Under the pieces are notes generated by a model that did no database searches, was not told the origin of the DNA, and saw only the letters and a list, made by a program, of their open reading frames with translations. A DNA stretch of 64,000 nucleotides, taken from contig NC_030993.1 in the NCBI RefSeq assembly GCF_000149955.1, positions 3,920,411 through 3,984,410 of the forward strand, written 5' to 3'. This DNA comes from Fusarium oxysporum f. sp. lycopersici 4287 (taxonomy: Eukaryota; Ascomycota; Sordariomycetes; Hypocreales; Nectriaceae). Position numbers and translations under genes: made by a program. This document shows positions 1 through 10,494 of this stretch, in pieces. Each line of letters begins with the position of its first letter. Within the stretch, counting starts at the first letter, position 1.

Positions 1-138
1 GTATAGTTGAAGTCTGCTCTCAAGTTGCCTTTACTAAAGAGTAGTGATTGCTCTTATACACTCCGCTTTTTGCACCCTGGACCATACCTCTTTGCACCAA
101 ACCAATTGCGGTGGCTTTTTTTAAAGGTACATCAGTCT

Positions 139-719
139 TCATAGCTTATGCTCACCTTTGCACCTATGTTCCTCGTACTCCAGGTCAGGCTGGCCCTCCC
201 AGTGTAAGGTCTCTAGGTCACTCGAGTTCCCAAAGATGTACTTTGCACTCGCATCAGAATGAGGACCTTGGGGATGGCGTTGGGCCGCTGCAGCCTCAAC
301 AAGTAACTGGCATTGACTGGCCCGCTCCACGAGAGTCATGAGGAAGCACGTCCCACCAACTGTCGCACCAGTTGTAAGGAGACCATAATTTTGAAGAATC
401 ATAGCCTTGCCCTTGGGTCGTACATACTGTTGTTATTACCAATCGTGGTGAAGGAATACAGAATCTCCAAACATTCCTAAAGCAGCGCCGATCTTGCCAC
501 CTTCTTCTTGAGTGACGAAGACACCTCCAAAGTCCTGTACATCATCAGAATAAAATAACCAAGCAAATAAGCTCAAACATAAACACGGTAAACAGCCTGG
601 GCATCACCGTAAAGGTAAGCAGCGTCTTATGTGATCGTTTCTATTGGTCGCCCAAAGACACTCCATACCATGCCATGCACGCTGTGGGTATGGCATGCGG
701 CGACAAAATCTGGTCTCAA
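139..719 (-). pseudogene. Class II aldolase/adducin-domain protein relic
   Basis: Minus-strand remnants of a class II aldolase/adducin-like protein. The upstream part (about 719-630) reads LRPDFVAACHTHS followed by WSVFGRPIETIT, and includes the zinc-ligand H-x-H of this fold. The frame then meets TAA at 627-629, where a Gln codon is expected (ITxDAAYLYGD). After a probable intron (roughly 593-536, ending TGTACAG) it resumes as DFGGVFVTQEEGGKIGAALG. It then breaks frame and continues at 402-139 as AMILQNYGLLTTGATVGG, LVERASQCQLLVEAAA and QPDLEYEE, the usual C-terminal end of fungal family members. The N-terminal third is not recognisable. CAA to TAA is a CpA to TpA change, as RIP produces. 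No function is expected. Confidence 0.7.
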
Positions 720-859
720 GATAAGACTGGCTCTACTACAGCGAACTGAGTTTCACGGCTTCCAGAACGACCAAGGTATCCAGTCACTTTGTCTGCCCAA
801 CTGGGCCAAGGCAAGTCGGCCGACCCTGGGGGAGGTTAGGTCTTGACAGTGTGGACTAT

Positions 860-1572
860 CGTGAATCTAGAATGAGCTATTATAATAGCTCATAAGCCTT
901 GTTTTCTCCCGTGAGTGCCAAGGCGTATCGGTAGTGCAAGCACAGGTCGTCCACCCTGCCATCCTACCCAACATTGTCAGCCGCCCTGCCCCATAACTGC
1001 CCCCTACCTGTAATTCAAAACCTGGCCCTAAACCCCAAAAGAATATTCCGTGTATGGGGCTGCCGTTAGGTTAGATCCTCGGGCACATAGCTTAGTCCTT
1101 TCCACCGCCAAGAAAACCATATGTGAGAAGCCGGCATAACAATCGTAAACTGCTAATCATACAACTCAATAACTAGCAGAATAACCCACAGTAAGCTTGC
1201 ATGTCAGCAGCCCCTAACCTCATTCAACTATTCCGGGATATACATATAGTCTAGATCACATCTAGTAGCATATGTTATTTATTCCGCGCCGTTCATATCT
1301 ATCTTCTAAGTCAGGAATGAGGCAAGAGAACAACTCTCAGCGACTACTAGAAGACGATAAGGTAGTGATTAGGACATTCACAGCGAGGGCGATGCCTAAC
1401 GGCCCCCAATTTGCGTAATCTCAGCTGTATTGGGATTGAGATCCTTTTAGGCAGCATAACCTACTATTTAAAAAAATAATGATTTAATAATAATTTAAAA
1501 GAAATAAATATTTATATTTAAATAAAAAAAACAATCTCTACTTTGCTATCTTTTATTACAAAGCTAACCAAT
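860..1572. other. Intergenic stretch without recognisable gene
   Basis: No coding segment, RNA gene or clear repeat was recognised. The right end (about 1465-1555) is AT-rich with A/T runs just before the NLR relic. Confidence 0.5.
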
Positions 1573-3112
1573 ATGTCTGGAATCGACAGATCTAAGTTGC
1601 TGAGAAGACCCTCGATGGAGTCGCAGCCGATGTCACTACCAAAGCTTTGACATACCTAATACTCGCAATCAATCCAGACGGCGGTTCCGATCAGATAATC
1701 CAAGTCCTCTTCACTAGCCAGGACCCACCTCCTATAGACTTCAGTACATTGCACCAGATCGTTAAGACCCAAATTTGTGCCTCTGATGCGGACGTGAAAA
1801 AATACATCATCAGGGCACTTCAAAGCATCACCGGTAAAGACTTGTCCTCAAGCCATTCTGAGTTTGTTAAAGGCCTGGTCCGAACATTTGACGGCCGGTA
1901 AGTTTCTAATATTTCAGACTTTAGGTATATGCTTTGCAACAAGAGGCTACTATCCTGCAGCTTGCTTCCTGTTCCTACTTGGCCAAGCGAGATGCCCATG
2001 CCGGAGTTGCTGGCAGCCATTGTCAAATTACATCCGCCTGCAAAGATGTATCGATTCATGACTAGGCCGATGCTTTCAGTAAAGAAAGTTTCCTGAGAAT
2101 CAGGGCTTCTCAGTCAGAAATGGTTCTTTGTATTCTCTATCATGCGGCTATGGCTGCTGACGCCGGCTACTCAATGACAATGCCCATGGCAGTCGAGGCG
2201 TTGAATGCATTAAAAATTTATCGTCAAGACGAGGATGGGAAGCCTTTCCAACTTGTAGAAGTTGTCCAGGGTTGCCGCGGTCTCATCATCTGGAGTGAGA
2301 ATGACCGGTCGTTCCGCATTCGATCTCCCCTTCTTGGCGACTACCTCAAACGTGAGGTCTTTGGGACCGACTACGATAAGCGATGTGTCACCGCTTCACA
2401 CCGCTATCTATCATCTGAAATTTTCGCAAATGGGGCCTGCAGATCGTCTGCTGCTCTCAAATAATGCTTCCGGGAAAATAGGTACCTTTGGTTCGCATCG
2501 GGATTCCTCGGTTTGGGGTTGGCCAAAGCTGTCCCGGAAGCACTTGTGCAAGACTTCAGACAGCTTTCGTCTCGAAGAGGATCAATCGAATCATATCAGC
2601 AGGCAGCTGAAGCAAATCCCTTTGAAAACGAGACCAGTTATGATGAACTTGAGGAATATCACGAGCACTGGCATTGTTTCACTACTGGATAAAGCCCGCT
2701 CCACTTGGCGGCGCTTCCATCAGCTCCGGCATACTTGATCGATGTACTAGTGGCATTTGGAGAAGATCTTGAAGCCCGAGATTGCCTTAGGCGTACCGCG
2801 CTTCATTTAGCTGCCGAGACAGAGGGCGATATTAGTATCATGGAATCTCTCGTCGAGGCGGGCGCTAATGTGTTTGCCAAGGACGACGATGCAGGCGATA
2901 CGCCCTTGGTTAATGCCGTCATACACCGGGGCCCTGCCTCTGTTAAGTTTCTCTTGGGGAACGGTGCTGAAATCAGTGAGCTTAATGACGGTATTCTTAA
3001 GCAGTGTCGACAAGAGAACCCAGGTGTTGCGGTCTATCTGCAGGAGCTAGGCATCGACGTTCTAGCTGCTGATGAGAGTGAGGCTGAAGATTTAAATAGT
3101 AACCAAGTTTAA
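1573..3112 (+). pseudogene. NACHT/ankyrin (NLR-like) protein relic
   Basis: Broken fungal NLR-type gene. Around 1600-1901 the frame resembles the distal part of a NACHT domain: the residues TSQDPPPIDFSTLHQ and then CASDADVKKYI match the position where NLRs carry a TSR-x-IPDI motif and a D-V-x-x-Y-I segment. 2120-2464 resembles the winged-helix region that follows NACHT (CRGLIIWSENDRSFRIRSPL). 2480-3112 holds a linker and about three degenerate ankyrin repeats (SPLHLAALP, RTALHLAAE, DTPLVNAVIHRG). Reading needs at least two frame changes. An in-frame TAA lies at 2690-2692 directly before SPLHLAA, where Gln (CAA) is likely ancestral. The nucleotide-binding P-loop is missing. NLRs of this type are linked to non-self recognition in fungi; this copy looks dead. 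Confidence 0.65.
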
Positions 3113-3600
3113 TGAAACCAACCTATTATTTACCTCCTTTTTATCTATACATGCTCATGCTTCTAACTTCTTACTTTTATTTTATTATTATTATATTTTA
3201 CCTCTTTGCCTTTTGTTCTAGGCTTAAGATATTATGTTATAAGAGAATATAATATAAAAGTAGTAATAATATATAATAGTATATATAAGCCAGTTTTAAG
3301 TAATTAAGATAGGACTAAGAATAAATACCAAGACTTAATTAAAGGTATATAAGTATTAGTAAAATTACTAGCTTGTAAATAGTATTAGTCTTATTAGTAA
3401 TATATAAACTCTAACTAAGTTATAAGGTTTATAATAATATAATATAATATAATATATATATTATAATAAAATAAATAATAAAATCGTATTAATTTACCTC
3501 TAAGGGCCTTTCTTTAGTAATAGTCCCCTTTAGGCTTTTAATACTATTAAAGCTAAAGAGGCAGAATATAATAGCAAGGTCCTTAAAGGGGAATACTTTA
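3113..3600. repeat. AT-rich island (RIP-like)
   Basis: Composed almost entirely of TTA/TAA/ATA words after about 3170, with (TAATA)n-like low complexity at 3425-3480. Long ORFs are absent. This composition is typical of a repeat mutated by RIP; the original element cannot be recognised by eye. Confidence 0.6.
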
Positions 3601-4521
3601 AATTACATATAAGCAAGGTAGCAGCAGCCATCCCAGGCATAACACCAAGTGAATCTGGATACAAGCTCTTATCCAAGCTTTTTGCAGGCCTATCAGAGCC
3701 TACACACTGGTCGTTAACAGATTCTCCGACCACTCGGCGATCTGACCGCGAAACATGCACGGGGCTCGCATGGGCACAAACGCGCGTGAGATCCTTTTGA
3801 CAAGGCGGACTGCATTTTTGGCGTAAAGGTTACACTGTAATTGCAGAGGGGTTTAGGTGTGGATGGCCCCCGTTCATCTAACTGGCTGTGCCTGAGCAGG
3901 GGAGCCCACCCCCGGAGCACCGTGCCGCTCAACCACTATCAGTTGGTTGTGGGGGAGAAAAGGAGCATTAGCCTCCGACACCCGCTTCTGGAAATAACGG
4001 GAACTTGAACAAATTGGGTAATACAGCAATCTTAGGTGAAGGGAGCGCGTCGACACGAGGCTCACCGAACATACGGCAGAAGTACGAGCGTAAGAGCATA
4101 CGAGCTAATAAACCCGAAATGCCAGTGTTTTATAAATGTTGTTCGGCTCTTGTAGAATGAAGAACTCTGAGTTTGTTTGGGATAGAGGAATCTTTTCTGT
4201 CGCAGATTGATGGTAAGCATTCTGGGATGACTTACAGACAACTTAGATACACGGCCCGGGTCTCCGTCATCTAGAAGGGAAAGGCACAAGGTTCGTTCCG
4301 TCCAACATAGACCCCTGCAAGGGCACATCCCATTTTGCTTTCTTCCAGCGCCCAATGTAGCACCTAAACACGGCATCGGTCCTTGGTCATTTTCGACAGC
4401 GTCTTGGTTGATCATGGCTCTCATTGGTATATGAATGCGGCTTCTGTCGTGTTTTTCGAGATCACGGTTACCGAGATCCTACCCACGACCTTCACCAATC
4501 GTCGACTGGGGTTTCGTCATC
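3601..4521. other. Upstream region of cellobiose dehydrogenase
   Basis: Normal-composition DNA between the AT-rich island and the CDH start. Small ORFs on both strands show no family resemblance. It presumably holds the CDH promoter, but no individual site stands out. Confidence 0.4.
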
Positions 4522-7413
4522 ATGGTTTCCCACCGCTCTTTATGGCTTCTGGCCCTAGCGCCTCGTGAGTTTGAATATGCTCTTCGACAGTTTTAGAGTG
4601 CTGACCTTGAGAAGTTACCCAGTATGTGTCTGCTCAGCAATCAACACCAGCACCTTACACCGATCCCGGCACTGGGATCGTGTTCGACACATGGACCGCA
4701 TCCCGCATGACTTTCGGTTTCAGTTTCCCCGAAAATGGACAGACCACCAACGCCGATGAGTTCATTGGATACCTCGTAAGGCAATATTCGAAACCAATAG
4801 CTCTTCTTTTCTGACCATGTAAACAGAATTGCGCCACTCCCAACGGGGAGGGCACAGGATGGTGCGGTCTCTCCTACGGCGGACCCATGACAAACTCGCT
4901 CTTACTCTTTGCCTACCCTCACGATGGCGATATCCTTACCGCCTTCCTTTGGGCTAACGCCCAGGTCGAGCCTGTCCCGTACGAGGGCGAGGCTGTTCTG
5001 ACCCAGATCTCTTCCAGCATCACTGAGGATGGCTTTACTCTTATCTACCGCTGCCAGGGATGCACTTCCTGGTCACAAGACGGAAACTCCGGTCAATTGG
5101 CGACCACGTCTCCGGTCGCCGTTCTCGGTTGGGCCCACAGCACCACGAATGTGATTAACCCTGAGTGCCCCCGTGAGGCCCGGATGGTCCAGCACGAAAC
5201 ACAGAGCATCTTCGGTGGCCAACTTACTAGCAACGCTTTCAATGGTGAGTATGACAAGTGGGCTAAGCTCGCCACTAAGGTTGTCGAGGGCAACTGCGAC
5301 GGCGGTGGTGAGGAGCCCACTTCCACCGCCACCGGTGAGCCTACCTCCACCGCTGCACCACCCACCGGTACCCCCGTCCCGGACGAGACATACGACTACG
5401 TTGTTGTCGGCGGTGGTGCTGGTGGTCTCCCTGTCGCTGACCGTCTCAGCGAGGCTGGCAAGAAGGTCCTTCTCATCGAGAAGGGACCTCCATCCTCTGG
5501 CCGTTGGGGCGGTACCCGTAAGCCAGACTGGCTTGAAGGCACCAACCTGACTCGCTTCGATGTTCCCGGTCTATGCAACGAGATCTGGGCCGACTCTTCC
5601 GGCATTGCCTGCCCCGATACCGATCAGATGGCCGGTTGTGTTCTCGGTGGAGGCACCGCCATCAACGCTGGTCTGTGGTGGCGTCCCAATCCAAAAGACT
5701 GGGACTTCAACTTCCCCGATGGCTGGAAGGCCAAAGATATGGCCAAGTACGAGGGGCGTGTCTTCGGTCGCATTCCTGGTACACGTGTCCCATCTATGGA
5801 TGGCAAGCTATACCTCGACCAGGGTTTCAAGGTTGTCGCTGGAGCACTCGACCAGGCCGGTTGGGATGAAGTGAACGCTCTTGAGAAGCCGGCCGCGAAA
5901 AACCGTACTTATACCCACCCACCCTTCATGTTCTCCGGAGGTGAGCGCGGGGGCCCCCTGGCTACCTATCTCGTCTCTGCCAAAGCGCGGAACAACTTCA
6001 AGTACTGGACCAACACCCAGGTCAGGCGTGTCGTTCGCTCCGGCGGTCACGTTACCGGCCTTGAGGTCGAGCCCTTCGCTGGCGCCGGTTATGTCGGCAC
6101 TGTCAAGCTCACTCCCGAGACTGGTCGCGTTATTCTTGCGGCTGGCACTTTTGGTAGTGCTAAGATTCTCCTTCGCAGTGAGTCTTGTCTTATCCGTAGG
6201 CTGTCAGAGTTTGTTGGTTCTAATCATGCTTCATAGGTGGTATTGGCCCGGATGACCAGCTCAAAATTGTCGCCAACTCTAGCCGCGATGGTGGCTCCAT
6301 GATCGCCAAAGATCAGTGGATCAACCTCCCTGTCGGATACAATCTCGAGGACCATACCAATGTAAGTGCATATGACAGAGTCATCAGGTTGTCCGGCTAA
6401 CAGTATGGTAGACCGACACAGTTATAAAGCACCCCGACGTTGTGTTCTACGACTTCTACAAGGCCTACGATGACCCTATCCCAGCTGATGAGAAGAAGTA
6501 CCTGGGTCAGTATGCATGATATTATGCAACTTAGCTATGAAGTCTAATTTGGAGGTAGATGGGCGCTCCGGTATTCTCGCTCAAGCTGCCCCTAACATTG
6601 GCCCGGTCATCTTTGACGAGATTTCTGGTGCTGATGGCCGCGTCCGATCCATGCAGTGGACCGCTCGTGTTGAGCCCAGTCTCGGAGAGACTAGCAACAG
6701 TAAGTACCGCTTGACAGTTGGTGCAATGTATGAGACCAGACCTAACTCGTGAATCAGAGTCCATCACCATTAGCCAGTACCTCGGCCGTGGTGCCAAGTC
6801 ACGTGGTCGCATGACCATCACCAGTGCTCTCAACACTGTCGTCTCTGGTAACCCCTACCTAAATGACCCAGAAGACAAGAAAGCTGTTGTGACTGCCCTT
6901 GACAACCTTCGTGAAGCGCTTTCTGGCGTTAAGGGTCTGGAGTGGCTCCAACCCGCTCCTGATGTCACCTCGCAGCAATACGTCGATGATGTAAGTGGTT
7001 CATGAATCTTTGATGGTGTTCAAGGCATGATCTAATGGTACATACAGATGGTCGTCTCATGGAGCAACCGCCGTGCCAATCACTGGATTGGAACCAACAA
7101 ACTCGGCAAGGATGACGGTCGCCAGGGCGGTACTGCTGTCGTTGACCTTAACACCAAGGTCTATGGCACCGACAACCTCTTCATCACTGACGCTTCCATT
7201 TTCCCAGGCATGGTCACCACCAACCCCAGTGCCTACATCGTCACCGCCGCCGAGAGGGCCAGTGATGCTATCATAGCCCTTCCCGTCTCCAAGGCCCAGG
7301 GGCAGTACCAGCAGTGCGGTGGCATTGAGTGGACTGGGAACATGCAGTGTGGCAAGGGCTTCTACTGCAAGTCGCTCAACCCCTACTACTCTCAGTGCTA
7401 CCCTGATGCCTAA
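4522..7413 (+). CDS. Cellobiose dehydrogenase (AA8-AA3_1-CBM1)
   Basis: Secreted flavocytochrome that oxidises cellobiose and cello-oligosaccharides and passes electrons to lytic polysaccharide monooxygenases. Proposed exons: 4522-4564, 4615-4775, 4827-6177, 6237-6361, 6412-6505, 6559-6699, 6758-6990, 7048-7413 (837 aa). The order is a signal peptide ending about VSA/QQ, an AA8 cytochrome domain with likely haem ligands Met in SYGGPMTN and His in LGWAHS, a Thr/Pro linker (GEPTSTAAPPTG), a GMC flavodehydrogenase with the FAD motif VVVGGGAGG, and active-site His in NHWIGTNK and Asn in TTNPSAYI. It ends in a C-terminal cellulose-binding CBM1 (QCGGIEWTG to YSQCYPDA). Seven introns are canonical, except that intron 1 ends in a weak AAG acceptor (GAG 3 bp earlier also fits) behind a good CTGAC branch point. 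The gene looks intact. CBM1 places it with the class II-like ascomycete enzymes. Confidence 0.95.
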
Positions 7414-8024
7414 ATGATAAGGTTGATAGGGACTGCACTGCATCAGGCAAATCACCCCATGTATATACTTTCATCACAGTTCTGGCATCTTGATACACAA
7501 TGGCAGGCCCTCGACTAGTAACATCGACTAAGAAACCTCTGCGTCTACGCGACATTCACTCTATCATCCCGTGATCAATCGACATAGGCTGTGTGCGTCA
7601 GCAGTCCCTTACCCGACGCGGTAATGTCCATACGCACCTCATTTCGATCTAGACCTCGGCTTCGGGTCCTGGTTACCTGCGTTTCGTCCAAAAGTTACGC
7701 TAAATACATTTAGAAACAAACATGCCAAGTAACCTAAGATGATTATTGCTAGCTCACAGTTGAGTATCGTGATTGGAGGGTCACGGTGCTATAGAGCACG
7801 GCCACGAGTCATTATCCAGCCAACAGCGAGTAAGAAACATCAGACACCGATACTACTTTGGCCAGCACCCCTGCAATACAAGTAGAAATGGTAGATGCAT
7901 AATCCCCATGAGGGGACAGTCGCACGCTTAGTGGAGCCTCGGAGGCTGCCCGCCCGCGTTTGGCAGTCTCCTTTCGGCAGCCATCGGAGGCATGATCTTC
8001 AGTGCCGGTTGCCAAAAGAGGGAA
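7414..8024. other. CDH downstream region up to assembly gap
   Basis: Normal-composition DNA with no recognisable gene. It presumably holds the CDH 3' UTR at its start and runs into the N gap. Confidence 0.4.
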
Positions 8025-8124
8025 NNNNNNNNNNNNNNNNNNNNNNNNNNNNNNNNNNNNNNNNNNNNNNNNNNNNNNNNNNNNNNNNNNNNNNNNNNNN
8101 NNNNNNNNNNNNNNNNNNNNNNNN
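8025..8124. other. Assembly gap (100 N)
   Basis: A run of exactly 100 N, the usual placeholder for a scaffold gap of unknown true length. It sits just before an AT-rich repeat island, a common place for assemblies to break. Confidence 0.98.
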
Positions 8125-8284
8125 TTTAGACTCGGATGCTATATAATGGCCTTGCTCTGAACGGAGGAGGCGTTAGAAACGCAGTGTGAGTGATTAAGAG
8201 TGAATGCAGTGTGGCTGCAGAAAGTTTGTTAATACGAGGGGGTGCCAGGCAATTGCCAGCGATCGCGGCCAGAGTTAAAACATC

Positions 8285-9290
8285 TAAAATATCCACTGGC
8301 TGGATTTTTATAGGTTATTAGATGAATATAAGTAGTATTAAATATAAAATTATATTTTAATAGTATTTCAACTTATTCGTACTTATATGTTAATACTAAA
8401 GTATATATTAATAATTATATTACTTTAAACTATATTTTAATAAAGGCTCTTATATATTTATATATTTTTATTTTTAAAGATCTTTAAAGCTTTTTATAAA
8501 TAGCTTTTAAACCTTAATAATAGGCCTAATTAAGTAATTAAAAATAGTTAATATATTTTAATTTAGGAATAAGAAGTATTATAGCCCCTACAGCTATATT
8601 ATATAGCTTTTATAATTTCTACTCATTATACCAGAATTACTTATCCTAGTAATAATCTTCTTCTATGTAATTCCTTAGATTATAATATTCTAATATTAAA
8701 TTACTATAGATTACTACTAATCCCTAAAGATTTAACTCTTAGATTACTTTTATTCTTTACTAAGCTATTTAGCTATCTTTAGTATATAAATTATATTTAT
8801 TAGTATTTTTATAAGACTTAGCCTATTAGCTGTTAATAGAACTTTATTTTATTACTAAGCCTAATATATATAACTTTATTATTAAGAGATATAATATTTA
8901 ATATTTAGTTAATATAATATCTTAAATAACTCATAAATATATACCTAAGATAAATTAAATTCCTTATTTAAAACCTAAACTAATATAAATATCTATATAA
9001 TAATATTAAGATTAATATTAAAAAGAAGGTTAATTATTTAATTAAATAATTATATAATATATATTTTTAACTAAATTTACTTAAAAGAAAGATAATTCTT
9101 TTATTACCTTTAGAGAGGTAAATTATTAGATATAAAAAAGATAAATCAAATTATAATATAATAGTATTATACTAAACTCCTATATATATAAAAAGGCAAA
9201 TTAGCTAATTGACTATTATAATATGTAGTTAAGGCATGAGTATAAAAATAACAGCTATGTACCCTGAAATCTACTTATAATAATACCTCT
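8285..9290. repeat. AT-rich island (RIP-like)
   Basis: About 1 kb of strongly AT-biased sequence, dominated by TA-containing words, without ORFs of interest and ending abruptly before the RING-H2 gene. It is most simply a RIP-degraded transposon; no terminal repeats were identified. Confidence 0.65.
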
Positions 9291-9719
9291 CTTAGACAGA
9301 TTGCCAATTTTATCTAGTTTCTCTGATATGCGCATGCTCCAATGTCACGTAGCGTGATACGCATAAAGGGCAGGCATAATGCCGCCTCAGGTACCATAGA
9401 GTAAGGCAACTCGAGTGAAATATATGCCTGCACGGTAAGCAACGGATAATATCACTATCCGCTATCGCTTCCAAGCATATAGCGCTATTAAGAATCGTCA
9501 ACTAAGGATAAAACTGCCTATTAGTTTATATATTCCCTACCAGATGATAACTTCATAGGGACACGTAGAATGCTCCTCTGGGCCTGTAGTTTCCATTCCT
9601 GTCGTCACTTGCTTATATGCCTGCGGTGGAGCAGTCGAGTCCAACCGCTGCAAGTCGCTAATCTCGGAACTTATACTCCTTGCTGGCAGATCGCTCTCGG
9701 AATCCCCTTGGATCGGGAT

Positions 9720-9727
9720 CTGGTTGT
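9720..9727. repeat. hAT target-site duplication, left copy
   Basis: CTGGTTGT, identical to 10487-10494 on the other side of the element. The duplicated bases belong to exon 2 of the RING-H2 gene. Confidence 0.9.
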
Positions 9728-9742
9728 CAGGGTTCAAATCCA
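9728..9742 (+). repeat. hAT left terminal inverted repeat
   Basis: CAGGGTTCAAATCCA, a perfect reverse complement of 10472-10486. Similarity beyond 15 bp is only partial (shared CCACGA). Confidence 0.9.
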
Positions 9743-10047
9743 TACCACGAAATCCACATATGGATCCATAATGTGGATCCATATCCATTCCATTCCATTC
9801 CACGTGGGCTTCAGCATTTCCATATCCACGCCACGAAGCCCCTTCCACATGTTCCACATGTGGAAATCGTGGAATATTTTAGGTGGGGTTCGAAAATACC
9901 TTGATTTCCTTGTGAAATCCCGCATATCCTAAGTACTTTCTATCACCCACAACAACACAACATCGATTTGCCACCCCATTTTCCTCCGTACACAATGAGT
10001 CCATTCTGGGGGCTTCACTGTTACTCGCGTTACTACCCCAAATCGAA

Positions 10048-10271
10048 ATGGCCACTCCCCATCCTACCAAGTCAACCACATCCGTTCCAGAACGAACAGA
10101 AGAGGACAATCAACGGCTCTTTCAGCTCTACAAAAGCTGGATCTTGACGGAGAGAGACGGCAAGGCGCGTCTATAGGTATATCGGTTCGGCTACGAATAT
10201 CCAGCATAACAAGAAACAGGAACGTCGGTGGGTGTGTTGCCTTTGCGTCAAGCAACGGCGGATTTTAATGG
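10048..10271 (+). pseudogene. Remnant of hAT transposase N-terminus with BED-like zinc finger
   Basis: Inside the hAT element, a plus-strand frame from ATG 10048 runs 42 codons to TAG at 10174-10176. It resumes as VYRFGY, shifts frame near 10196-10197, and reads IQHNKKQERRWVCCLCVKQRR. The W-V-C-C-L-C segment (Cys codons 10235-10246) resembles the first half of the BED zinc finger at the start of fungal hAT transposases. The His pair and catalytic core are absent. It independently supports the hAT assignment. Damaged and not functional. Confidence 0.6.
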
Positions 10272-10471
10272 ACCAATGACAAAAACATTGACGTCACCGA
10301 GGGCGGGCGGGACCCATTAATTACCATTGTTGGACGAAGTAGGTTTCCATTCCACGAATTCCACAATATGGATCCATTTCCATAATGGATCCATTTCCAC
10401 CCATTCCACATCGAAATTATTAGTCAGCATCCATATCCACGCCATATTCACAAATGTGTCGTGGAGTGTCG

Positions 10472-10486
10472 TGGATTTGAACCCTG
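10472..10486 (-). repeat. hAT right terminal inverted repeat
   Basis: TGGATTTGAACCCTG, the exact inverted copy of the left terminus. Confidence 0.9.
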
Positions 10487-10494
10487 CTGGTTGT
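10487..10494. repeat. hAT target-site duplication, right copy
   Basis: CTGGTTGT directly abutting the right terminal repeat, identical to 9720-9727. Confidence 0.9.

Larger units (their letters stand above)
9728..10486. mobile_element. Non-autonomous hAT-superfamily transposon (759 bp)
   Basis: The element is bounded by perfect 15-bp terminal inverted repeats (CAGGGTTCAAATCCA) and flanked by identical 8-bp direct repeats CTGGTTGT at 9720-9727 and 10487-10494. An 8-bp duplication and CAGGG-type ends are hallmarks of hAT elements. Subterminal DNA is crowded with CCAC/CCATT motifs. A 15-bp motif, TCCATATCCACGCCA, occurs in the same orientation near both ends (9819-9833 and 10430-10444). No full transposase is present, only a fragment of its first domain (separate entry), so this is an internal-deletion derivative that would need a transposase supplied in trans. 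Confidence 0.88.

Noticed and set aside
5093..6050. Long ORFs antisense or out of frame within cellobiose dehydrogenase
   Set aside because: Shadows caused by GC-rich codon bias of the true gene.
7895..8146. ORF running through the N gap
   Set aside because: It exists only because unknown bases contain no stops; it is not evidence of a gene.
9310..9501. RING domain lacking its first Cys (SAIC)
   Set aside because: The Ser codon belongs to the intron; splicing at 9485/9484 supplies Cys (TG|C), so the RING is complete.
9728..9742. GGTTCAAATCC resembling a tRNA B box
   Set aside because: The motif belongs to the hAT terminal repeat and recurs inverted at 10472-10486; no cloverleaf or A box lies at the right distance.
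9570..9932. Plus-strand ORFs overlapping the RING-H2 gene and the hAT left end
   Set aside because: They cross the transposon boundary and are antisense shadows of the RING exons and CCAC/CCATT repeats.
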